Assembly: GCF_050624435.1 (NCBI RefSeq)
Contig: NC_134546.1
Coordinates: 40,317,501 to 40,381,500, forward strand
Origin: Tenrec ecaudatus
Taxonomy: Eukaryota > Chordata > Mammalia > Afrosoricida > Tenrecidae
Length of the DNA stretch: 64,000 bases
Reading direction: 5' to 3'
Part shown: piece after piece, positions 54,749 through 64,000 of the stretch
Layout: every line of letters starts with the position of its first letter
Numbering within the stretch: the stretch's first letter is position 1
The notes under the pieces: generated by a model
Told to the model about the DNA's origin: nothing
The model's input: only the letters and a program-made list of their open reading frames with translations
Databases searched by the model: none
Translations under genes and position numbers: made by a program

Positions 54749-54851
54749 TTTCAGTGGCAGTTCTATTAAGCCTATGGTCCTAACCCACTGAGTCCATTCC
54801 CACTGAGTCCATTCCATGTTTGGCAGGTTATTTTTTCCAAAAGGTAATCTA

Positions 54852-55026
54852 ATCGGAAAGTCCCTGCGTGGCCCAAATGGTCACTTACTGAACTACTACC
54901 TGAAAGTTCAAATTCATCTATAGGCACCTCAGAAGGTAAACTTATCAGCTTCTGAAAGGTCATCTTTCTGAAAACTCTATGAAGTAGTTCAACTCTGCAT
55001 TGATGGGCTCACAAGAGTTTGTGAAG
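54852..55026 (+). repeat. AfroSINE type 2
   Basis: cggaaagtccctgcgtggcc, caaatggtcac, tgaaagttcaaattcatcta, ttatcagcttctgaaaggtc. Confidence 0.7.
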
Positions 55027-55242
55027 GCCAGTAAGAGCTATCTATCTATTTTCTTATCTCTTCCCCCTTAAGGCATAAATCTAAAAGCTTAAGGAGGTAA
55101 AAGAGATAAAGGCTAGGATTCTCAGCCTTTCACATGCAAATTTTCCATTTAATCACCATTTTGGATTTGAAGGCCCACCCTCAACTGTATTTGTGTCCTC
55201 TCTCATCTTAAACCTTCCAGCTTTCTCCCTTGATAGTGATGT

Positions 55243-55450
55243 GGCAAGAGCACTGATGGTGTAATGGGTTACCTGTTGGGCTGCTAACTGCTAGGATAGC
55301 AGTTCAAATTCACCAGCTGCTCCTTAGGAGAACGATGAGACTTTCTACTCCAGTTAAGAGTTAACAATCTCAGAAAGCCCCAGGGGCAGTTCTGCCTGTC
55401 CAATAGGGTTGCTGCAAGTTGACATAGACTCCTTGATAGCAACAGAGTGA
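55243..55450 (+). repeat. AfroSINE type 1
   Basis: gcaagagcactgatggtgta, gcagttcaaattcaccagct, ccaatagggttgctgcaagt. Confidence 0.87.
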
Positions 55451-56118
55451 GTCATGAGGCAAATGTTCGATTGCACAGGATGCAGTCTTATTATAATCAT
55501 TACTCTTAACCCTACCCTACCTACCCCCCAAAAGGAGAAACACTGCTACTGAATTGATTCCAACTCCTAATGGTCTTATTTCCAAGACTGTGTAAGACTG
55601 TATGTTGTTAACCAAAAGATGGAAGAAAGGATAAAGTCAAAGAACTGAACAGATCATTTCAAAGGGCAGGCAAACATTATAATGAAATGTAAAAAGACCC
55701 AGAGTTAGAAAACTGAAAAAAGAACACAGTGAGCATATCTTACACTAAAGAACTTGAGAAAATTTTTAGCTTCAAGAGTTGCAATACTGAAAGATTCTAA
55801 AAGCATACACAGTTACTAAACCAAAAATAGTCAACAGTCCACCATTTCAGGAGGTAGCATATGAGCAAGAATCAAGGGTGCTGAAGGAAGAAGTCAAAGC
55901 TGCACTGAAAGCATTAGCCAAAATACAGGATTTCAGGAATTGAGAGGATACCAATTAAAATGTTTCAACAAGCTGATAAAACACTGGAAGCACTACCTTG
56001 TCTACGCCAGGAAATTTGGAAGATAGCTACTTGGTCAACTGACTGGAAGAGATTAATATTTATACCTATTCCAAAGAAAACTAACCCAATAGAATGCTCA
56101 TACTATAAAAATCACTTA

Positions 56119-57244
56119 TGAGGTGGTATTCCTTCCCAACCCCCCCCCCCCAAAAAAAACCAACTTTAAAAAAAAATCTATGTATTTAATTTTTTTTTAC
56201 AAAACAACCTTATCACCTTCAAAGTACTCTCCATTACACTTAATACATTTGTCAAATCTGCAACTCCATTCTTGGAAATATTTTTCAACTCATCTGTTTT
56301 GATGGCTGACAGCACCTCCCTCCTTTTTTTCTTCATCTCTTCTATGCCCTCAAATCGCTGTCCTTTCAATGTCCCTCTGCATTTGTGTAAACAAATGTAC
56401 TATCCCCTCATATCAAAAAAACAAATGAGCATAGTCTTGATCTTTGATTTCACTTGACCAGTGTTTTTTTGGAGAAGTGATAATGGCATCTTCCACTAGC
56501 TTGGTTGATGTTTGATTTCAGGGTCGTAAGAATAGCACTATGTCTCATCACCAGTAATGACCTTGGAAAAAAAGTCTTGGGTTCCTTCGGAGTTGTTCTT
56601 TCAAAGCACAGCATGTCTCCATTCCATGCCCTTTTTCCTGGTCGATCAGAACCTGAGGCACAAATTTTGCAGCAACCTTTCTCATTTTGAAATCTTCCGT
56701 TAAAATTCACTGAACTGAGCTACAAGAGTTCAGATAACTTCCCCATCTCTTCAATGGTCCGTTGTCAGTCTTGGAGCACAAGTGCCCAAATTTTGTTGAC
56801 ATTTTCGTCCTTTCAGGAAGTTGACAGATATCCAGAATGAAGTTTGTCATCAATCAACATTGCACCTTTTTTGAAACAAGAAAACCACTCTTACACTTGA
56901 GTTTTTCCCATAGTGCTGTCCTTGTAAGCTTTGTTCAACATGACTAGTTTCTGCAGCACTCTTTCCATGCAGGAAACAAAAATTTCACAGCCTCACGCTG
57001 TTGTATCAGCTATTACAAAAAGCAAACAAACAACAACAACAGAAAACGAGGCTCAAGCGAAATTGCTTTTACTAAAAAAACTCATTGTGACCAAAGAGAA
57101 ACTCCCCAGGCAACACCACCGTGCAGTAACTCAGAGCAAGTTCTTCAAGGCTCGCCTAGCAGCAAAAATGTGAACTACGAAAGCTTCACCCAGCAGAGCT
57201 TTTTATCTGTTTTTTGTTGTTGCTTTTTGGGGGGTATCTCCTGG
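56119..57244 (-). mobile_element. mariner transposon inserted in an RTE LINE
   Basis: About 1.13 kb. The minus strand encodes a decayed mariner transposase with stops and frameshifts. Around 56530-56400 there are pieces of the catalytic-region signature (GYDPEIKHQ-like, then a FFDMRG-like box), and near 56230 a CNGEYFEG-like C-terminus. The ends are imperfect inverted repeats (TGAGGTGGTATT on the left, reverse of AGGAGATACC on the right) next to TA. RTE sequence resumes on both sides. The length is slightly below the usual 1.3 kb. Inactive. Confidence 0.85.
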
Positions 57245-58048
57245 TATATCACATGCAAGTAAAATTTTGTTGAAGATCATCCAACAATGTTGACAGCAGG
57301 ACATCAAACAGGGAGCTACCAGAGGTTTGGACCTGATTCAGAAAGTATGTGTAACAAGGAATACCACTGCTGAATCTTTGCTGAAAGCAGAGAATACTAC
57401 TAAGTGTGTACTTTTGTTTTATTGACTATGCCAAGCAATTTGACTGTGTGGACCATAATGAACTGTGAGTGATTTAGAAAAGAATGGGAATTCCAGAACG
57501 CTTCATTGTGCTAAGGAACTTGTACATGTATTAGGAGGCAGACGTAGAACAGAACAAGGGAATACTTCAAGGTTTAAAATCAGGACAGGCATGCATGAAG
57601 GTTATATCCACTTACTATACTGAGTCAATCTATATGCTGAGCAAAAATCATAAGGTGAAACTGGTTTCTATAAAGAATGAAATTTTTTAACTAAAAACAA
57701 AACAAAATAAAGGAGAATATGGCATCAGGATAGGATGAAGGCTTATTTACAACCTGCTATAGCAGATGACACAGTTTGCTAGCTTTGCTTGACAACAAGG
57801 GGACTTGAAGTACTTGCTGATGAGGGGATCATGGATTGCAGCATTCAGTATGGATTACAACTCAAAGTAAAGATGACCAAAATTTTTACAACTGGACCAA
57901 TAGGTAACATCATGATAAACTGAGACAGTTGAAGTTATTATCAAGGATTTTGTCTTGCTTGGATTCAAAAATCAATGCTCATGGAAGCAGCAGTAAAGAG
58001 ATCAAAATAGGAATTGCATTAGGTAAATCAACTGCACAAGACCTCTTT

Positions 58049-58244
58049 CACTCACTCATTCATTCATTCTCACTGCCATCCTGTGAATGCTGACTCATGG
58101 TGACTACATAGATCAGGGTAGAATTGCCCCTTTGAGTTTCTGAAACTGTGTGCCAAAGTAAAAAAAACCCACCTTTCTCCCTGCAGAGTAGAAGATCTGA
58201 GGATTACAGACCAATATGTAACTACTATACCATCAGGACTCCTT
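58049..58244 (-). repeat. AfroSINE, antisense, in RTE, with 12-bp TSD
   Basis: Flanks caagacctcttt (58037-58048) and caagacgtcttt (58245-58256) match at 11 of 12 and interrupt an RTE ORF that continues on both sides. The SINE tail is a (GAAT)n/(GAGT)n simple repeat. Confidence 0.88.
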
Positions 58245-58654
58245 CAAGACGTCTTTAGAATATTGAAAAGCAAGGCTATTACTTTGAAGGCTAAGGTGTG
58301 CCTGACCCAAGCCATGGTATTATTCAATTGCTCTATAAGCATGTGAAAGTTGGACATACGAAGAATGTTGAAAGTACCCCAGACTGCAGTAAGTACTCCT
58401 TAGAGGGAAGGATGGTAAGACTTTGTCTCAAATACTTTGGCCATGTTGTCAGGAGAGATCAATCCCCAGAGAAGAACATTATGCTTGGTAAAGTGGAGGA
58501 AGGATGTAAAAGAGGAAAGGCCCTGAAAAGAAGGATTGACACAGTGGCTGCAACAATGGACAGAGGAACAGTTGTGAGGATGGAGTAGGACCAGGCTGTT
58601 TTGTTCTGTTGGGTCACTATGGGGTGGAACCTATTCGATGGCACATACCAACAT

Positions 58655-58762
58655 GTTGCTCTGGGAGTAGACAGGCTCATCTTTTTACTAAGGAATGGTT
58701 AGTGAACTTAACTGTGGACCTGCGTTAACAGCTCAACCATGATTACCACAGGTACCTTTAGA
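58655..58762 (-). repeat. AfroSINE fragment, antisense
   Basis: ggagtagacaggctcatctt, taacagctcaaccatgatta. Confidence 0.6.
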
Positions 58763-59127
58763 ATAAAAGTCTCTCCTGCTTCTAATTCTTGAGTTTTTCC
58801 TGGGTTCCTCCTATGGCATGATTTTGGCTTGTTTCTTGTAGCTTCCAAGTTTAACCTTAATTTAGTTCTGCTCATTCCCCACTTTCAGTTTACAAAATGT
58901 TGGCTTTTCTCTCACTTTGTGTTTATGCTTTTAGAAAATTATTTTACTGCAACATTACGATGTTTCAAAGGAAACTAAGAAATATATACAGCACTCACCA
59001 ATTTCCATTCCTTAACTTTTAATTTGTGTCCCTTTGCTTTGAGTATACCTCGTGTGACTATTACTTCTTTTTATATTTATAACATTAGATTTTTAAACTG
59101 TTTATAACATGGATAATTCATTTTTGA

Positions 59128-59521
59128 GGAGCCCTGGTGGTGTGGCGGTTACACATTGGGTTGCAACCACAAGGCCACAGTTCAAGACCACTAGGTGCTC
59201 AGAGAAAGGAAGCTCTCTACTCCTACAGAGTTTCAATCTAAGAAATCTATGGGGCTAGTTCTACCTTGCCCTCCAGCAGTGGTTCTCAACCTGATTAATG
59301 CTGCAATCCTAATTTAATACAGTTAGTTCCTCAGGTGGTGGTGCCCCCCCCAAGCATTAAATTATTTTCATTGCTACTTCCTGTCATTTTGCTACTGTTA
59401 TGAATCAGGCAACCCCTGTGAAAGAGTCATTCAACCCCCAAACGGGTCTCAACCCACAGGCTGAGAACTGCTGCCCTACAGGGTTACAATGAGTGGGAAA
59501 CGACTAAATGGCAGTGAATTT
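59128..59521 (+). repeat. AfroSINE type 1 split by SPIN
   Basis: aggagccctggtggtgtggc to ctagttctaccttgccct, then after SPIN agggttacaatgagtgggaa and acgactaaatggcagtgaat. Excluding SPIN it has normal length. Confidence 0.9.
59277..59473. mobile_element. SPIN-like hAT element inside an AfroSINE (197 bp)
   Basis: The left terminal repeat is CAGTGGTTCTCAACCTG; the right end is CAGGCTGAGAACTGCTG. Flanks ccctccag (59269-59276) and ccctacag (59474-59481) match at 7 of 8. The interrupted AfroSINE resumes after it, with the expected sequence ggttacaatgag. Confidence 0.92.
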
Positions 59522-59626
59522 GGAAAAATTCATTTAAAAAATTGTTTCTATTATTTCATTTACTCTGTACTTTCTCCTTTCAAGCCTTTCTCATACTTTA
59601 TCACTCTACAGACCATGTTACAAGTA

Positions 59627-59815
59627 GGCCTGGTGGCAGTGAGTTACACATTGGACTGCTAACCTCAAGGTCAGTTACTAGAACCCACCAACTGCTGTGT
59701 GGGCAAAAGAGAAAGATTTCTGTTCTCAAAGATTTACAGTTTCGGGAACCTGAAGGCACGGTTTTACACTGTCCTATAGGGTCACTATGAGTCAAAATCA
59801 ATTCAGTGGCAGTAG
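59627..59815 (+). repeat. AfroSINE type 1
   Basis: ggcctggtggcagtgagtta, gcacggttttacactgtcct, cactatgagtcaaaatcaat. Confidence 0.85.
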
Positions 59816-60261
59816 CATACTATACCACCTGGTATAGTATTTTTTAAAATATAGTACAGTATTTTTTAAAGGTCATTTTATGATTAAGTTATACAAAAAT
59901 AAAATTATAGTAAAATCTTTCTTTGAAGTGCTAGGAATCTAAATGCTAAGAATCTAAACACAGCAAGCATTTTTATAGCAAGTAAATTTTTACTTGGTAT
60001 AATGCAAACATTCTAAAAGGTGAAGAAATATTGTCACAGGACCTCTCTTAACAAAAAGGGTGATGGTCCAGGTTTATGTTGCAAAATACATGATGGAGTC
60101 CCTTCCTGTTAAGTGGAAGAGACTGCCATATTTTCTTTTTGTCTTTAAAAAGAGGTGTTCATACATACATATGAAAAAATTCATACAGTGTATGTTCACT
60201 CAGGGCATGTGATCTAAGATTACACTTACACAAATCAATTTCACTATACTGGTAATTATTA

Positions 60262-60470
60262 TCATCTAAAGCAGTAATATCTAACAGAACTTTCTGAAAT
60301 AAGGGAAATGTTCTGTATCTTCACAGTCCCGTGTAGCATCCATAGTGACATATGGCTAATTGACATGAGGGTAACTGAACACTCAACATGTGGTTAATGT
60401 GACTAAGAAATTAAATTTAATTTTTAAGACTAATATATAGTTAAATGGTTAGCTGCATGTAGCTTAGTGG
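60262..60470 (+). mobile_element. Ancient hAT (Charlie-type) MITE
   Basis: agtaatatctaacagaactt, tctgaaataagggaaatgtt, actcaacatgtggttaatgt and gactaagaaattaaattt match a familiar mammalian MER-class element; I do not commit to its number. Confidence 0.6.
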
Positions 60471-61099
60471 TATTATATTGGGTGTCTCAGTTGTAAACGC
60501 TATTAATCCGCATATGCCTTTTGATTTAATTGTAGAATGTTTTTTTCTATTTTTTTTCATGTTATAGGAGAAAAATAAAAAAATTTTAATTCACTTGGGT
60601 TCAAAGAAAGATAAAAGCAGCCTGCCTATAATGTCTCCTATCTTCTTTTAAACTTTCTTAAAGGAAGATGCAATACTTGGGCCACATAGTAAGAAAACTG
60701 AAATATGACTATTTCACTATTTCATCATCCCTTCTAGAACAGGTCACCATTCTTGTTTTCTTAGTATTTAGCTTAATAGGATGTACTTGCTGAACAATAA
60801 TGAAATTCTTAAAATCTTTTTCACTTATCTGGTACACGAATTCTTCCAGATTTAGTTGAAGTATCCATTTTCTCTGGGAAGTCTTTCCAAATTATTTAGT
60901 CCTATGATTTGTGTCTATAGTACTTTATGTATTCATTCATTCGATAATATTTACTCTCAATTACTAATGGTGAGATTTTTGACTTATATAATCTTTTTCT
61001 GTAAAATAAAGTTGGTAGCATCTACCAAATTTTAAAAGGCAAACATTTCTTTAGCCCAATAAAACCACTTTTGTGGATCCAGTTACTGAAATTGTTATG

Positions 61100-61440
61100 T
61101 TAACATATTTGTACAAGGATGTTCACTGCAGTCTATAACAAAATAAGAGTCTAAATATCAATAGAATAATAGCTAACAAATTGTGGCACATTAATAGTGT
61201 ACTGTATAACTGTAAAACTAAATGAGGTAACTTTTAATCTACTGATATAGAAAAATGATATATGTGAAGTAAAAAAGTTAATTACAGATTAATATTTACA
61301 ATAGAAAAAAGTACACGCATACATACAAACATGCACTAATTTAAAGCAAGCATACATACACAAAAAATAGGTGTCACTTCCTCCGGGTAGCAGAAAGGCA
61401 AAAGACAACAAAAGAACTGCTTTTTCTCTTTGTATTTTAT
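61100..61440 (+). mobile_element. Ancient L1 3' ORF2/3' UTR fragment
   Basis: gttcactgcagtctataaca, caaattgtggcacattaata and agtgaagtaaaaa-type phrasing match the L1 3' end (GTTCATTGCAGC...TATGGTACAT). Confidence 0.6.
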
Positions 61441-61534
61441 ATACCTATGTTTGAATTTATCAATTCACTGAGCAATTACTAAGTTTCTAGGTTGCCGGAG
61501 GTTCATGGTCTATACCATTTAGTTAGCAGATCTA

Positions 61535-61960
61535 AAATTCAGTGCCACTGAGTAGATTTCATCTCTTAGTGACCCTAACAGGACAGAGTAGAACTGCCCT
61601 AGGCGTTTCTGAGACTGTAACTCTTGATAAGAGTATAAAGCAATGGTTTATACACTTTCCAATGCCCACCTTCCCAATGCCGCGACCCTTTAATACAGTT
61701 CCTCATGTTGTAGTGACCCCCCCACAACCATAAAATTATTTTTGTTGCTATTTCGTAACTATCATTTTGCTGTTATGAATCGGGCGACCCCTGTGAAAAG
61801 GTTGTTCGCGCCCCCCCCCCCCCAAGGGATCACAACCTACAGGCTGAGAATCACTGGTATAAAGCCTTGTCTTTCTCCTTGGAACAGCTGGTAGTTTAGA
61901 ACTGCTGACCTTGCAGTCAGCAGCCGAACATGTAACCACTACACCACCAGAGCTCCCTTA
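61535..61960 (-). repeat. AfroSINE type 1, antisense, split by SPIN
   Basis: cagtgccactgagtagattt to taactcttgataagag, then after SPIN ccttgtctttctccttggaa and actacaccaccagagctccc. Confidence 0.9.
61641..61856. mobile_element. SPIN-like hAT element inside an antisense AfroSINE (216 bp)
   Basis: It carries the SPIN interior (aatgccgcgaccctttaata, then cataaaattatttttgttgc). It is flanked by a perfect 8-bp duplication GTATAAAG at 61633-61640 and 61857-61864. The host AfroSINE continues on both sides. A C-tract at 61811-61823 lengthens it. Confidence 0.93.
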
Positions 61961-61989
61961 CTTGTACATTAAATATATTTTGAGGGAAC

Positions 61990-62170
61990 AGTCTCTGTTC
62001 CTGTGTGCCCAAGCACAATGATCGACATATAACCCCCCCGCCCCCGAGGGGGACAAACAACAGAAATGTGAGTGAAGGGAGACAGTAAGATATGAAAATA
62101 ATAATTCATAATTCATCAAGGGGTAATGAAGAAAGCTAGACAATAACGAAAACTGAAGAACTGATATCTT
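61990..62170 (+). mobile_element. Retroposon (A/B family) internal fragment
   Basis: gatcgacatataaccccccc, gtgagtgaagggagacagta and aataattcataattcatcaa match the region at 22135-22250. It lacks the 3' tail and abuts an RTE end. Confidence 0.65.
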
Positions 62171-62505
62171 TTGAATTATGATGATGGCAGGGAATATTGA
62201 ATATACCATGTCTGCCAGATGAATAAACAAACCTATCATGGACCAAGTATAGCCAGGATGCTCCTTACAAAGATAGGAAGACTTAGTACCATGCTGTCAG
62301 GAAGGACCAGTCCCTGGAGAAGGACATCACTGATGATTGATAAAGTGAAGGGTCACTGAAAAAGCAGAAGACCTTCAATGAGATAGAATGAAACAATGGC
62401 TGAACAATAACCGAGGGTACAGACAAATGGAGCAGTATTTTATTCTGTTGTACATAGGGTCACTATAAGCCGGAACGGATTCAACTACACAGAACAAAAA
62501 CAACA
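62171..62505 (+). mobile_element. RTE LINE 3' end
   Basis: ttgaattatgatgatggcag, ggagaaggacatcac and the terminal gggtcactataagccggaac and ggattcaac. It abuts a fragment of the poly(A)-ended retroposon family. Confidence 0.8.
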
Positions 62506-62749
62506 TAGTTTCCATATAACACAACTTAGAAAGAAAATCTCTTACAGCAAACAAAGTAATAGTGTTTTTACTGTTCTATAAACAAGTAAAGGCTTTATAT
62601 AAATCTATTTCTTTTGTTGTTCTTTCTTCAGCTACCAAAAATCACTCTTTCAGAAATAATTTAACACTCAAAATTATTTTTTTAAAAGAAAAAAAATCTA
62701 TCATTCAGCCAGGCATGTAAGCAAACTCAAAAATTCAAACTCTTCAAGT

Positions 62750-62990
62750 TGTGATATGTTTTTCGATATACAAAACCCAGGATCAATGAACCCGAAAGGG
62801 ACAGTAAGTAGAATAAGGGTTTCTGGGGGTGGGGACTACAGTGGTGTGAGAGGGTGACAATGTCAAGGAGTCTAGGAAGAAAAAGAATGCTTGGAAACTG
62901 TGTGGTAGCAATTGTACAATTCTACTTGACATGATTTAACTATGGAACAATATATGTATTAACTCTCAAATAATAAAATTTACAAAACTC
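62750..62990 (+). mobile_element. L1-like 3' UTR, third family, copy 1
   Basis: gggtttctgggggtggggac (G-rich tract), agaatgcttggaaactg, gcaattgtacaattctactt and a final caaataataaaatttac. No ORF. Confidence 0.55.
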
Positions 62991-62992
62991 CT

Positions 62993-63203
62993 CAAACTCA
63001 TTGCCATAGGGTCTATTTTAACCCATAGTGACCCTAGACCCTAGAGGGTAGGTAGGCCTGCCCCTGTGGGTTTGTAAGGCTATTAACTCCTCATGAAAGT
63101 AGAAAGCCTCATCTTTCTCCTGCCAGGCTGGCTGGTTGATGCAAAGTGCCAACCTTGTAGTTAGCAGCCAAATCTGTAAGCACTATACCACCAGGACTTC
63201 TAT
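62993..63203 (-). repeat. AfroSINE type 1, antisense
   Basis: aaactcattgccatagggtc, cctgcccctgtgggtttgta, actataccaccaggacttct. A further tail piece (attgccatcaagttgatgcc) is at 63258-63280. Confidence 0.87.
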
Positions 63204-63280
63204 GTAAGTAAAGCATTATTTATATATATTTACTATTATAACCAAACCAAAACCTAAATCATTGCCATCAAGTTGATGCC

Positions 63281-64000
63281 GTCTCAAAACAACATTATTT
63301 ACTATTATAATCTAGCAATTAAAAAACCAAAACTATATTCACAAACTTATGCTAGAAAGGCAAATTCACTGACTGGCAAAATCCTAAATATTTTACTCTT
63401 AATTAATCCTGAACTCTTCTTCCTTATTATCATTTATCCTCATTTTCTAGCACAGATTCGGCCAGTTAGCATCCAAATACTCCTGTGAATACAAAAACTA
63501 AAATTACCAAATAAGCACTTAAAACACTGAAAAAATACAGCATAAAACTTTTATTCAAACTTAGTGATACCACAAAGGGGACAACATCATCAAGTTATAT
63601 ACAATTTTACATCAAAATCAGATCCAAGTATTTTAAATACAAGCCTCCTTTCCTCGATTTCATATATAAAAAATTAAAAATTAATATAGAAAGAGAACAA
63701 AATTTACCTAAACTCCCCCATTCCTACACTATTGCTAACATTTCACCAAATCAAGTGTATATTCCCAATTAAACTATGTGTTTATCTGTGTTCTTAATGT
63801 GTATATATATATGACTGGTATGTGACATTTTCCTAATCCTCTAAATCCAGAAATTTACCTTTACAGGATCCTGAACAAGATTACACTCAGCTTAATATTT
63901 CAGTCGGAAAAGGTTCTCAAATCTTAATACTCAAATCATACAGAAACAGAGATAGCAACAAATCATTCTAATTCTAGGGCATAATCAGAAAGATACATAA
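63281..64000. other. Intron 1 stretch, unassigned
   Basis: AT-rich end of the window. A short open frame at 63273-63488 is low complexity and not persuasive. Confidence 0.5.

Larger units (their letters stand above)
55640..58660 (+). mobile_element. RTE LINE with nested mariner and AfroSINE
   Basis: The longest RTE copy. It has ORF sequence from about 55640, is broken by mariner at 56119-57244, then holds the reverse-transcriptase box A region (IDYAKQFDCVDHNEL-like at 57421-57465) and the YADD-type box (atagcagatgacacagtttg, 57759). An antisense AfroSINE interrupts it at 58049-58244. The 3' end at 58270-58660 contains the usual maintenance of RGKALKRRIDTVAATM-like sequence. Multiple stops; no endonuclease domain. 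Confidence 0.85.

Noticed and set aside
56931..57173. 80-codon plus-strand open frame
   Set aside because: Antisense of the mariner transposase N-terminal region.

Overview
The window is mammalian nuclear DNA. It has AT-rich introns, GT-AG split exons and dense interspersed repeats, and it contains no prokaryotic gene, RNA operon or CRISPR array. The repeats point to an afrotherian, most likely a tenrec such as Echinops telfairi. Roughly 40 copies or fragments of a tRNA-like SINE of the AfroSINE type are present (head GGAGCCCTGGTGG, tail CTATGAGTCGGAATC), together with RTE LINE copies that share the SINE's 3' end. There are also four roughly 200-bp hAT elements that match the SPIN family, which among afrotherians I know only from tenrecs. 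The species call is an inference; the repeat identities are read from sequence and compared with consensus sequences I remember.

Only one functional gene is visible: FBXO11, the F-box substrate receptor of an SCF ubiquitin ligase, on the minus strand. Twelve consecutive coding exons (exon 2 onward by human numbering) lie between 18184 and 1686. All reading phases agree and all splice sites are canonical. They encode about 490 residues: an N-terminal basic region, the F-box, and roughly the first half of the right-handed beta-helix. The rest of the beta-helix and the C-terminal zinc finger lie beyond base 1. Exon 1 and the promoter lie beyond base 64000, so 18185-64000 is intron 1.

Layout: 1-18.2 kb holds exons and introns with scattered SINEs, two SPIN copies, a MER20-like element and L1 tails. 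From 20.6 to 24.6 kb two long non-coding, poly(A)-ended retroposons (probable L1 3' UTRs) lie head to tail, apparently inside an older LTR. RTE copies lie at 26.0-27.5, 49.6-51.0 and 55.6-58.7 kb, and the last is broken by a mariner and an AfroSINE. An RPS23 processed pseudogene with a perfect 14-bp target duplication lies at 43.2-43.7 kb. Two SPIN copies inserted into AfroSINEs lie at 59.3 and 61.6 kb.

I found no new gene system. The most interesting observations are insertion structures: a SPIN copy 31 nt upstream of an FBXO11 splice acceptor whose target duplication carries a branch-point-like motif; two independent retroposon insertions with tandemly duplicated 3' ends; a 28-bp retroposon-tail micro-insertion with its own 10-bp target duplication; a recurrent, unassigned repeat of about 125 bp next to AfroSINEs; and two palindromic miniature-element families.
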